From an uncultured Spirochaetia bacterium (GTDB lineage: Bacteria > Spirochaetota > Spirochaetia > CAKZLE01): a stretch of 64,000 nucleotides of DNA. Below are positions 26,521 through 34,031 of this stretch, one piece after another. Within the stretch, counting starts at the first letter, position 1. Each line of letters opens with the position of its first letter. The notes below the pieces were generated by a model that saw only the letters and a list, made by a program, of their open reading frames with translations, ran no database searches and was not told the DNA's origin. The stretch spans positions 49,532-113,531 of the forward strand of contig CAKZLE010000024.1 in the NCBI GenBank assembly GCA_937125225.1, in the 5' to 3' direction. The translations under genes and the position numbers were made by a program.

Positions 26521-26703
26521 GAGTCCCCCCTTATCAGTATAGAGGAACTGAATCCCCGCTGTCATGGAAAATCTTTGATTTCTGTAAAGGCCGGGATTTA
26601 TCCTTTACTTGATGGCTTTCTTCATGTAGTATACCCGTTACAACCTGCTGTGTATGAATTTAGATATTCTTAGGTTGAATTTCATTTTTGGAGAAAATTG
26701 AGA
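26521..26703. other. Divergent intergenic region with promoter-like strings
   Basis: Between the C69 gene and the leader ORF. On the plus strand TTTACT, a 17-bp spacer and TAGTAT (about 26603-26631) form a weak promoter. A small GGATTTATCC hairpin lies before it. Nothing else stands out. Confidence 0.3.
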
Positions 26704-26793
26704 ATGAAGAATCTTTTAATCCACAACGGTCTTATGGTTATTGCAGGTACGGGAACACAGGCCCTCTATGCAGCAGCGGCTTGCCGCATATAA
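26704..26793 (+). CDS. Possible 29-residue leader peptide with four alanines in a row
   Basis: A short ORF of 29 codons and a TAA stop, 60 bp before the aminotransferase start. It has GGAGA (26690-26694) ten bases before its ATG, starts MKNLLIHNGL and ends LYAAAACRI. The four Ala codons are GCA-GCA-GCG-GCT, overlapping a GCGG-CTTG-CCGC hairpin. Its layout recalls amino-acid attenuator peptides, and the downstream gene is an aminotransferase. It could equally be a chance ORF or a gene remnant. No T-rich terminator follows the hairpin, which weakens the attenuation idea. Confidence 0.35.
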   Translation: MKNLLIHNGLMVIAGTGTQALYAAAACRI

Positions 26794-26796
26794 ACC
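26736..26796 (+). promoter_or_regulatory. Possible structured leader (three-way junction) before the aminotransferase
   Basis: GGTTAT (from 26736) can pair with ATATAAACC (to 26796) with a bulge, closing two inner hairpins. One uses TGCA and GGG with CCC and TGCA (26742-26772). The other is GCGG-CTTG-CCGC (26776-26787) with a CUUG tetraloop. No known riboswitch class is recognised. The region overlaps the leader ORF. Confidence 0.3.
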
Positions 26797-26852
26797 TTTC
26801 TTTCAGACAGACTCCAGAAACAAATCAAAAGATCGATCCCAGGAGGATTATC

Positions 26853-28052
26853 ATGCATATATCTAATCGTATAGAGGCTTTTGAAGCTTCACCAATAAGA
26901 AGATTGAGACCCTATTCAGATAAGGCAAAAGCTGAAGGGAAGAAAGTATATCACCTGAATATCGGACAACCTGATATCAAGACACCAAAGAACCTCGTGG
27001 ATGCAGTGAAGAACATTGAGATGGACGTACTTGCCTATGGCCCCTCTGATGGTCTTACTGAATACCGGGAGGCTCTTCCCCTCTACTACAAGAAACATGG
27101 GGTAGACCTGAAACCTGAGAATATCATGGTGACTACCGGAGGCAGTGAGGCGATTCTCTTCACCTTCATGACTATCTGTGATCCAGGTGACGAGATCATC
27201 ATACCTGAACCTTTCTATACCAACTTCGGGGGATTCGCACGAATGGCTGGTATCAAGCTCGTTCCCATCACTGCTGAGCTTGAGAAGGGCTTCAGACTCC
27301 CTACGATCGATGCTTTCGCACAGAAGATCACTGATAAGACAAAAGCGATCATGATCTGTAACCCAGGGAATCCTACTGGTCATGTCTATACGAAAGAGGA
27401 TCTGTTTGGTCTTGCCACTCTGGTAAAAGACCATGATCTTTTCTTCATCGCTGATGAGGTCTATCGAGAGTTCGTCTATAATGGAGCTACCCATACGAGT
27501 GTGATGACCCTCAAAGGGATCGAAGACCGAACGGTCATGGTCGATAGTATCTCCAAACGATACAGTGCCTGTGGTGCAAGGATCGGATTCATGATCTCAA
27601 GGAATCTCGATATCCTCGCTGCCGCATTGAAACTCGGTCAATCGAGACTCTGTCCTCCTCATGTGGAGCAGGTCGCAGCATTAGCGGCTATCGAGACTCC
27701 AGACTCTTATATGGCAGATGTCCTAGGAGAATATGAGAAGCGAAGAGATATCGTATCTCATGCCTTAGAGCATATGGAAGGAGTTGTCCATAGCCATCCA
27801 GATGGGGCTTTCTACATCATCGCACGACTCCCCGTAGACAATGCTGAGAAGTTTGCGATCTTTCTCTTAGAAGAGTTCGACCTCGCTGGAGAGACTGTCA
27901 TGTTTGCCCCTGCCTCAGGCTTCTATGCCACTGAGGGGTTAGGAGAGCAGGAGATCCGAATCGCCTATGTCCTCAACGAACATGACCTTAAAGCTTCCAT
28001 GAAGATCCTTGAAGCAGGACTTACAGCATATAGGAACAAGACAGCAGAATAA
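26853..28052 (+). CDS. Class I/II PLP-dependent aminotransferase (aspartate aminotransferase-like)
   Basis: A 399-residue fold-type I aminotransferase. Blocks seen: LNIGQPDIKTP (residues 32-42), TTGGSEAILFTF near 95, PFYTNFGGFARMAG, MICNPGNPTGHVYTKEDL near 170 with the conserved Asn-Pro-x-x-Pro, FIADEVYREFVY near 200, and the PLP lysine in DSISKRYSACGARIGF near 235. The C-terminal arginine for the alpha-carboxylate is in the EIRIAYVL segment. The substrate is open: aspartate, alanine and aromatic enzymes share this plan. The start is ATG 26853 with AGGAGGA six bases ahead. The frame stays open further upstream (26688), but that stretch holds no family sequence. It is a single-gene unit ended by a strong terminator. 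Confidence 0.88.
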   Translation: MHISNRIEAFEASPIRRLRPYSDKAKAEGKKVYHLNIGQPDIKTPKNLVDAVKNIEMDVLAYGPSDGLTEYREALPLYYKKHGVDLKPENIMVTTGGSEAILFTFMTICDPGDEIIIPEPFYTNFGGFARMAGIKLVPITAELEKGFRLPTIDAFAQKITDKTKAIMICNPGNPTGHVYTKEDLFGLATLVKDHDLFFIADEVYREFVYNGATHTSVMTLKGIEDRTVMVDSISKRYSACGARIGFMISRNLDILAAALKLGQSRLCPPHVEQVAALAAIETPDSYMADVLGEYEKRRDIVSHALEHMEGVVHSHPDGAFYIIARLPVDNAEKFAIFLLEEFDLAGETVMFAPASGFYATEGLGEQEIRIAYVLNEHDLKASMKILEAGLTAYRNKTAE

Positions 28053-28076
28053 GACACATCATTGATAGACTCTTAT

Positions 28077-28110
28077 AAACATCCCACTGAGAACAGTGGG
28101 ATGTTTTTTA
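28077..28110 (+). terminator. Rho-independent terminator after the aminotransferase
   Basis: Stem ACATCCCACTG/CAGTGGGATGT with an AGAA loop, followed by a run of T residues (TTTTTT). Strong and clear. Confidence 0.95.
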
Positions 28111-28455
28111 TCATTCTATGATCAGAGATCTCTCAACGATTGTGGAGGGGGCATACCCATCTTTGAAGGCACGAATCTGTAACAGGGTGGCAGCACTCAA
28201 AAGAAAGCTATGAGAAACACAGAGATGTACAGGATCTGTTCATTGATACTACTCAAATCGTGAGTTCTCTTTGTTGGGTGTCCTCTTATATTTTTGGTAA
28301 GGAAAAGTTTTCTTGAATATTGCTGAGATTATCTTTGTCAGTATCGATACGTTTTGGAATAATATGCTTTATTATAGTAACATAGCCGATTGCAGTAGAC
28401 CTTACGTCTGATTCGTGACATACTTGCCGCGTTTTATTGATATTATGAGGTATGT
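28111..28455. other. 345-bp gap before the MFS gene
   Basis: A+T-rich upstream region of the MFS gene. A 31-codon ORF at 28118 is not convincing. It holds a GTATCGATAC palindrome and A/T-rich strings that could be promoter parts, but no clear -35/-10 pair. No RNA gene is recognised. Confidence 0.4.
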
Positions 28456-29754
28456 ATGAAATTACGAGTAGATAGGCCGGTCAATCCGGTAGCCTTTCCC
28501 TTCTATTATGGATGGTTCTTAGTTCCTATAGCGGTCATCGGGGTACTCATGAGTATGCCGGGCCAGACTGCAGGTTTCAGTGCCTTCACTGAATCGATCC
28601 TATCCTTCACGGGATTCACTCGTACCCAGCTATCTCTCTACTATATGATCGGTACGATCTCAAGTGGTTTTATCATCCCTGTCATGGGCCGCTTCCTTGA
28701 CCGGTGGGGTTCTCGTAATATGATGATATTCGCATCCCTGATGCTCGGTCTCACTTTATTGTGGCTCAGCTATATGGATAGGATCGCCGGACTGATCACG
28801 ATTGCCTCTCCTAAGGTGGTCTATACAGTTCTTATGATCTTTGGGATCTTCTCCCTCAGGTTCTTTGGTCAGGGCCTTCTCCCGATGACCTCCAATACGA
28901 TGATAGGAAAATGGTTCGATCAAAAACGTGGAAGAGCCATAGCTATTATGGGAGTCATCAACACTATCGTTTTCTCGGCTGCACCAGCGATCATGGCTGC
29001 TTTGGTCCTGAGATTGGAGTGGAATGGCGCCTGGAGATTGGTAGCACTGATCGTAGGTTTGGGGATGACCTTACTTGGTTGGGCCTTCTTCCGTGATACC
29101 CCTGAGATTTGTGGTCTTACCGTTGATGGGATCGCTGAGGACCATCATGAGTTCAAAGGTGATCAAGAGGTAACTGGTGCTACGGTAAAAGAGGCCGTTA
29201 CCTATCGTTCATTCTGGGCGATCCTTCTCGTGATCGGGACTGCCTCATTAGTGAATACGGGGATGACTTTCCATATTCAGGCGATAGGGTTAGAGGTCGG
29301 GATGACCGTTCAGAAAGCTGTTGCTATCTTTATCCCTATCTCTTTCATCGCTGTACCGATAAGCTTCCTATCTGCACTTCTGACAGAGAAGATACATGTT
29401 TGGATTCTCGTCTCTATTATGGCATTAGGTCAGTTGGTAGCCTATGGAGCTATCTTCATTCTAAATACAACTCCTGGATACTACCTCACTATAGTTGCTT
29501 TGGGTATCGGGACCGGCCTGTTCGGAACGGTTCAGACTGCAGTCATTCCGAAGATCTTCGGTAGAAAGCATCTTGGATCGATCAATGGGATCGTCTCTTC
29601 TGTGCTTGTGATCGCAAGTGCTCTTGGCCCCATCTTCTTATCTCGTATGAATGATATGTTCGGATCCCTCACAATCGGTATAACGGTCATGGGAATCCTC
29701 CCGATCATCACCTTGATATTATCCTATAAGATGCCTGAGAGATACGCTGACTAG
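28456..29754 (+). CDS. MFS transporter (OFA-like)
   Basis: A 432-residue major facilitator with twelve predicted membrane helices. It opens with PFYYGWFLVPIAVIGVLMSMPGQTAGF, which resembles the oxalate/formate antiporter group (FYYGW-x-V). The MFS A-motif is GRFLDRWGSRNMM near residue 76, and PMTSNTMIGKWFDQKRGRAIAIMG near 145 is a further family block. The substrate is not known; monocarboxylates or sugars are possible. The ATG has GAGG five bases upstream. The gene is alone on its strand and its 3' end overlaps lipA, encoded convergently, by 4 bp. Confidence 0.8.
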   Translation: MKLRVDRPVNPVAFPFYYGWFLVPIAVIGVLMSMPGQTAGFSAFTESILSFTGFTRTQLSLYYMIGTISSGFIIPVMGRFLDRWGSRNMMIFASLMLGLTLLWLSYMDRIAGLITIASPKVVYTVLMIFGIFSLRFFGQGLLPMTSNTMIGKWFDQKRGRAIAIMGVINTIVFSAAPAIMAALVLRLEWNGAWRLVALIVGLGMTLLGWAFFRDTPEICGLTVDGIAEDHHEFKGDQEVTGATVKEAVTYRSFWAILLVIGTASLVNTGMTFHIQAIGLEVGMTVQKAVAIFIPISFIAVPISFLSALLTEKIHVWILVSIMALGQLVAYGAIFILNTTPGYYLTIVALGIGTGLFGTVQTAVIPKIFGRKHLGSINGIVSSVLVIASALGPIFLSRMNDMFGSLTIGITVMGILPIITLILSYKMPERYAD

Positions 29755-30596
29755 GCGTCTGCGTGGTAACTGCTCCGTGTGAACGGAGATGACATGACCC
29801 AATCAAAACCTATCTCTCTTGCCGTCTTCTCCCACCACTCGAACTTCTCGGGTGTGACATACTCTTTTACTTCAAGAGAGTCTCTATCAGGCTTCAGGTA
29901 TTGTCCCATGGCTACACGGGTACAACCTGCCTCATGAAGGTCCTCTAGAACCTCAATGACTTCCGCTTCGGTCTCTCCGAGTCCAAGCATGATCGAGGAT
30001 TTGATCGGGGTGTTCGGGTAGCGGATCGAGGCAAGGTTGAGAAGTCTCAGTGTCCTCTCATAGACTCCCCCTGGACGAGCAGTTGGATAGAGTCTCGATA
30101 CCGTCTCGATATTATGGCTGAAGACGAAGGGGAGAGCTGAAGAGAGGATCTCCAATGACTTAGCTTGAGAACCCTTGAAGTCTGGGGTGAGTATCTCAAA
30201 ACGGATATCATCATTCATGTTCCTACAAGCATCCATAACATCTCTGAACTGTGAGGCCCCTCCATCGAGGAGGTCATCTCTATCTACACTGGTAATTACC
30301 AGATAGGTGATTCCCATCTCTTTTACCATCTTCGCGACCCGTTCGGGTTCACTCATATCTAGAGGTTCAGGTTTCCCATGTCCGACTGCACAGAAGGGGC
30401 AGTTTCTCGTACAGATATTTCCCATGATCAATACCGTCGCAGTCCCTCGAGACCAACACTCACCCTTGTTCGGGCACTTAGCATTAGTACAGATGGTCTG
30501 TATCCCATGAGAGTTTATGATCTCATCTGTTGCCATGAATGATCTGTTGTACTGCATTTTCTTCCTGATCCATTCAGGAAGCCTCTTTGACGCCAT
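29751..30596 (-). CDS. lipA: Lipoyl synthase LipA
   Basis: A 281-residue radical-SAM enzyme that inserts two sulfurs into octanoyl groups on lipoyl domains. Both [4Fe-4S] clusters are visible: the auxiliary C-x4-C-x5-C in CTNAKCPNKGEC (Cys36, 41, 47) and the radical-SAM CxxxCxxC in CTRNCPFC (Cys62, 66, 69). The C-terminus ends in the conserved R-S-S-Y-H-A. VTSVDRDDLLDGGASQF and PDFKGS are further LipA blocks. The start ATG 30596 has AAGGAG six bases upstream; a TTG two codons earlier overlaps the lipB stop. It follows lipB by 2 bp, forming a lipoate biosynthesis operon. No lipoylated protein gene is in the window. Confidence 0.96.
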   Translation of the reverse strand: MASKRLPEWIRKKMQYNRSFMATDEIINSHGIQTICTNAKCPNKGECWSRGTATVLIMGNICTRNCPFCAVGHGKPEPLDMSEPERVAKMVKEMGITYLVITSVDRDDLLDGGASQFRDVMDACRNMNDDIRFEILTPDFKGSQAKSLEILSSALPFVFSHNIETVSRLYPTARPGGVYERTLRLLNLASIRYPNTPIKSSIMLGLGETEAEVIEVLEDLHEAGCTRVAMGQYLKPDRDSLEVKEYVTPEKFEWWEKTAREIGFDWVMSSPFTRSSYHADA

Positions 30597-30598
30597 GA

Positions 30599-31312
30599 TC
30601 AACTCCTTATTCTCGGGTTCTCAGATAAGAATCCCATACTCTGTTCTATTACGAATTCTTTGTTCGATTGCATACTCTGTAAAGTGACTTCCGCACTGAG
30701 TTCTGCCATACTGGTCATCACGACACCTTCAAGGCCACAGGGGATGATCGAACTGAAGAGCTCGAGGTCATTGGTTATATTCATAGCTATCCCATGAATC
30801 GTCACACCCTTGATTATCTGAACCCCTACAGATGCAAGTTTCTTCTCTCCTACCCATACACCAGGAAGTCTGTTACGCCTATGGGCCTCTATACCATATC
30901 TGGCAGCAAGGGTGATACAGAGATTCTCGAGGAATCTGATATAGGGGACTACTCTGATTCGTCTAGATGGGATCTTCACGATAGGGTAGACCACTAACTG
31001 CCCAGGATTATGGGCGGTCACACCACCCCCACGTTGTATCTGGATTATCTGGACTCCCTGAGCCTCTAGTATGGCTCTTTCGGTGAGCAGTCTATTCTTC
31101 TCTTTCCTGATTCCCAGAGTGAGGACCGGAGGGTGTTCAAGTAGAAGGATCGTGTCAGGGATCTGATCTTCGATCCGGAGGCGTTGCATCCTCATCTGTA
31201 GATCAAGTGCTGTAGAGTAATCGATAAGTCCGCAATCTACGAAGAGCTGATCCTCTTTCGTAGAGGCTTTGAGTTGTTCGATCAGTGTTTCTGAATCGGT
31301 GTAATGTACCAT
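30599..31312 (-). CDS. lipB: Octanoyltransferase LipB
   Basis: A 237-residue LipB, which moves octanoate from acyl carrier protein to lipoyl domains through a cysteine thioester. Motifs include ILLEHPPVLTLGIR (residues 54-67), QRGGGVTAHNPGQLVVYPIV near 95 with the conserved RGG-HGPG-like block, LPGVWVGEKKLASVGVQI near 145, and the region IHGIAMNITNDLELFSSIIPCGL near 170 with the likely catalytic Cys and Lys. The GQ substitution in HNPGQ fits the family (HGPGQ). The start ATG 31312 has no obvious Shine-Dalgarno. It is directly upstream of lipA on the minus strand. Confidence 0.95.
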   Translation of the reverse strand: MVHYTDSETLIEQLKASTKEDQLFVDCGLIDYSTALDLQMRMQRLRIEDQIPDTILLLEHPPVLTLGIRKEKNRLLTERAILEAQGVQIIQIQRGGGVTAHNPGQLVVYPIVKIPSRRIRVVPYIRFLENLCITLAARYGIEAHRRNRLPGVWVGEKKLASVGVQIIKGVTIHGIAMNITNDLELFSSIIPCGLEGVVMTSMAELSAEVTLQSMQSNKEFVIEQSMGFLSENPRIRS

Positions 31313-31393
31313 GTACTATCTTTACATGTAACGATATCCTTGTCAATTTGCAAAAATGATATAGTTTTAGAGAGTAAGTGACTCACATTTTGC

Positions 31394-31422
31394 TTGTAAA
31401 AGTAAAATAAAGTAAATATACT
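31394..31422 (+). promoter_or_regulatory. Promoter of the small lipoprotein genes
   Basis: TTGTAA (31394-31399), a 17-bp spacer and TATACT (31417-31422). The predicted start near 31429 is followed by AAGGAG and ATG 31449. Confidence 0.6.
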
Positions 31423-31448
31423 AATAATAGTAACAGAAAGGAGTGGGT

Positions 31449-32030
31449 ATGAGAGAGGATAGAGCAGCGTTATTTCTTCTGGGAGTCATTCTTGTTTCGA
31501 TCATCATCGGGTCGCTTGGAGCCTGCAGGATAGGGAAGGTTCTCATCGGGTTCACCAATAGTGACAGTCAGCTTCTTGCTGATCGGATCGTCCTTCTCAT
31601 TAATGAGATCTATGATTCGACGACGTTGATGATCTGTGGGGTCTACGGTGAAGATCCCGGGGATTATATGCTTCCAGAAGGGGTGAGTATCGCAACCGAC
31701 CCTCGAAGCGGGAGTTATACCTGTAGCTTCTCAGGTTACCATCTTGATGATCTACAAGTGATTGATGGTTCCTATATGCTTCGGGAGAGTAGATATACCC
31801 TAGCGCATTCGCTGAGAGTGACGGTATCAGGTGAAGGGCTCGAGCCATTACCCTTGGAGTTGACGATGAATGTGATCTCTCAACCCTATGCGAGTTCTCA
31901 GATCGATATCACTAGGTGCAAGGTCGACGGTCTCAGCTTCCCCTCAGAGCCTCTCATCGATAGCAGGGTAACAGTCAGCCCCCTCTCGAGGCTTGAGAAT
32001 GAGAAGATCTTACCAGAATTCAATAATTAG
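31449..32030 (+). CDS. Small putative lipoprotein of unknown function
   Basis: A 193-residue protein with a hydrophobic N-terminus (ALFLLGVILVSIIIGSLGAC) whose Leu-Gly-Ala-Cys could be a lipobox. The mature part is predicted beta-rich with no family I recognise; a DPRSGSYTCSFSGYHLDD segment and a C-terminal TVSPLSRLENEKILPEF are notable only by position. The start ATG 31449 follows AAGGAG; a GTG two codons earlier is less likely. It is followed after 10 bp by another lipoprotein of similar size. Both describe a question of sums over an 'S-x-Y' beta pattern, and they may be distant relatives, but I could not align them with confidence. Confidence 0.5.
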   Translation: MREDRAALFLLGVILVSIIIGSLGACRIGKVLIGFTNSDSQLLADRIVLLINEIYDSTTLMICGVYGEDPGDYMLPEGVSIATDPRSGSYTCSFSGYHLDDLQVIDGSYMLRESRYTLAHSLRVTVSGEGLEPLPLELTMNVISQPYASSQIDITRCKVDGLSFPSEPLIDSRVTVSPLSRLENEKILPEFNN

Positions 32031-32040
32031 GAGTCTTACT

Positions 32041-32535
32041 ATGAAGTTGTTACAAAAGATCATGATGTTGCTGTCGTGTATTCTTTTCCTGACGGGCTGT
32101 CTTACCACTGACTTCAGCATGCCGTATGTGGAGCCACCTTTAGAAGTATCTGATCAAAGATTGACCGAGATGCTTGAGGATATCATAGGATTCAGTGAAC
32201 TCCTCTCAATGGGGGCCTTAGAGGGTCTGCAGATGGAGGTGACAATGGATGAAGATCAAAATCTCATCTGTACGATCACCGCCTCAGGATATGTCTCACT
32301 TGTGACTGGTAATCACTATGAGGGGAGCCAGGTTACTACCATGATCATAGATAGTGATGCGAGTATTATCGAATCGATCGAGTCCATGATCTCCATGCTC
32401 GTAGATGCTGAGACTGAACTCGATATCGACTATAGGTACTCACCTAGTGATGATACCTGTTTCGTGACGAACTGTTTCGTCAACGGACAGCGACACGATA
32501 CCCGATTTGTCATAGAGACGATAACCCTGAGATAA
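32041..32535 (+). CDS. Small lipoprotein of unknown function
   Basis: A 164-residue protein with a clear lipoprotein signal: MKLLQKIMMLLSCILFLTGC, lipobox Leu-Thr-Gly-Cys (Cys20). The mature protein contains an acidic helix (DQRLTEMLEDIIGFSELLS) and beta strands. The family is unknown. The start ATG 32041 is preceded by TTAGGAG; an upstream in-frame start at 31993 lies within the previous gene and lacks the lipoprotein layout. It lies in one unit with the gene upstream and the RDD gene 51 bp downstream. Confidence 0.55.
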   Translation: MKLLQKIMMLLSCILFLTGCLTTDFSMPYVEPPLEVSDQRLTEMLEDIIGFSELLSMGALEGLQMEVTMDEDQNLICTITASGYVSLVTGNHYEGSQVTTMIIDSDASIIESIESMISMLVDAETELDIDYRYSPSDDTCFVTNCFVNGQRHDTRFVIETITLR

Positions 32536-32586
32536 AAACTCTCTTTAGTTCTATACTTATCAAAAGAGGTCCATTAGAGTAAGAGT

Positions 32587-33006
32587 ATGAAAAATACCCA
32601 CTGGTTGAGGCGTCTAGTCTCCTACATCATAGACTCTATGATCACCGCAGTATTCTTGATCCCCTTCTGGGTCTGGTTCGTAAGAGGTCTCTTCAGTTCG
32701 CAGAGTGGTAACTATCTTCTTGGGTATAGCATGATCATCCCCTTTCTCTGGGGCTTTGTACAACTCCTGTATATGACCATCCTCTGGTCGACGATCGGGG
32801 CAACAGCAGGGATGGCCCTTCTTCATTGCAGGGTTCTCACTGGAACTGATCAAAGACGGGTCTCTTTCTTTCGAGCACTCCTCAGGTATCTTGGGATGAT
32901 TCTAAACACTCTTCTCTTCGGGCTTGGATTTATCCCCTGTCTGTTCGGAAGAGAACGTAGAGCTCTCCAGGACAGAATCTCTTCAACACGAATCTTCAAC
33001 AGTTAA
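32587..33006 (+). CDS. RDD family membrane protein
   Basis: A 139-residue integral membrane protein of the RDD family. It starts with the family's Arg-Asp-Asp region in RLVSYIIDSMITAVFL (residues 8-23, with R and D in place) and has three hydrophobic segments. IGATAGMALLHCRVLTGTDQ (near residue 75) and SFFRALLRYLG plus GRERRALQDRISSTRI are the family's typical later blocks. The function of such proteins is mostly unknown, some affecting transport or envelope state. It follows the lipoprotein genes, which suggests an envelope role by context. Confidence 0.8.
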   Translation: MKNTHWLRRLVSYIIDSMITAVFLIPFWVWFVRGLFSSQSGNYLLGYSMIIPFLWGFVQLLYMTILWSTIGATAGMALLHCRVLTGTDQRRVSFFRALLRYLGMILNTLLFGLGFIPCLFGRERRALQDRISSTRIFNS

Positions 33007-33019
33007 AGAATCTTTTCTC

Positions 33020-33048
33020 TTGTATTGCTATATAACACAGTGTATAGT
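33020..33048 (+). promoter_or_regulatory. Promoter of the DUF1566 lipoprotein gene
   Basis: TTGTAT (33020-33025), a 17-bp spacer and TATAGT (33043-33048). The predicted leader is about 65 bases, with CAAGGAG before the ATG at 33121. Confidence 0.6.
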
Positions 33049-33120
33049 ATTCCTTGAAGAGTATATGTAAATATATGTAAATTAAGGTGACGCAACAAAT
33101 TTATTCAAGGAGCATGAAGA

Positions 33121-34002
33121 ATGTGGGAAAAGAGAAAGAGTAGCTGGTTGTTAGTAGGCTTTGCTGTCGTGGGACTCCTCTTAGGGGGCTGCCCCGTCGT
33201 TGAGGTTCAAGAGCCATTGGAACTTCAGGTTTTGGTGCCATCGAGTCCTGAAGCGGTCAGAGGGTACTGTGAATGTTTTAATGAGAGCGATCTAGATGGA
33301 GAATCGGTACTCTTCGAACTTACGTTGGATGAGGCTTCTGGCGTGTGGGGAGGGGCAATAGAATTTGATGTGATCAGTTCTTTTCGAGTGGTGAGTATAT
33401 TGGAGGATGAGAGTCAAAAGACCCTTAGCTATGCTCTCAATATGGTGGAGATGAATGTTTCTCAACGTATCACCGTAGCCCCGAACATCGGTCATGAGAT
33501 CACCGAAGAACTCATCTGTGGAGATCATGTATTCTATGAACAGTCCAATAGAGATTATGCTGCAGATCAGTGGCGGTATCTGTGTTGTGCAGAGAACGAC
33601 TGGCATCCCTCCCTTAGTGATCCGGTGATCGGTTGGGGCTATGGAGGGAAGTTCACTGAGTTGACTGATGAATCTATCGGATCAGGGAAGAGTAATAGTG
33701 ATGCCCTATATTCCCTTGATAGTAGCGCTCAGACGGCTACAGTTCTATGTGAGGAGTTAGTATGCAATGATTTTACCGATTGGTATCTTCCTTCGATCGA
33801 GGAGCTCGAACTGATTCATTCCAATCTCTATGGGGCAACGGAGACGACAGCCTCTTTCATCACTGACGGCTTCTATTGGTCTTCAAGTGAGGTTGATGAG
33901 ACGAAAGCGATCTGCCTCCAGTTCGATGAACAGGGTGATCGGATCGAGGGTTCGAAACTGCTTACGAATGTTATCAGAGTGAGACCTGTGAGGAATCTAT
34001 GA
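33121..34002 (+). CDS. Lipoprotein with a C-terminal DUF1566 (Lcl) domain
   Basis: A 293-residue lipoprotein: signal with lipobox LLLGGC (Cys24) followed by PVVEVQEP. Residues about 130-293 form a DUF1566/Lcl-type domain: GDHVFYEQSNRDYAADQWRYLC, then DWYLPSIEELELIHSNL, FYWSSSE and the closing VIRVRPVRNL, which is the family hallmark. The N-terminal 100 residues are unassigned. DUF1566 domains are common in spirochaete and proteobacterial surface proteins, some linked to adhesion; function is not known here. The gene lies on its own promoter between the RDD gene and the convergent ROK regulator gene (30 bp gap). Confidence 0.75.
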   Translation: MWEKRKSSWLLVGFAVVGLLLGGCPVVEVQEPLELQVLVPSSPEAVRGYCECFNESDLDGESVLFELTLDEASGVWGGAIEFDVISSFRVVSILEDESQKTLSYALNMVEMNVSQRITVAPNIGHEITEELICGDHVFYEQSNRDYAADQWRYLCCAENDWHPSLSDPVIGWGYGGKFTELTDESIGSGKSNSDALYSLDSSAQTATVLCEELVCNDFTDWYLPSIEELELIHSNLYGATETTASFITDGFYWSSSEVDETKAICLQFDEQGDRIEGSKLLTNVIRVRPVRNL

Positions 34003-34031
34003 GTCACAGATGATCAGGGGGTAGGACCTTC

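Noticed and set aside
26736..26796. Known riboswitch before the aminotransferase
   Set aside because: The possible three-way junction does not show core sequences of any class I can recall (SAM, purine, glycine, THF, preQ1); kept only as an unassigned structured leader.
28118..28213. 31-codon ORF in the gap before the MFS gene
   Set aside because: No Shine-Dalgarno, no recognisable sequence and no conserved context; probably chance.
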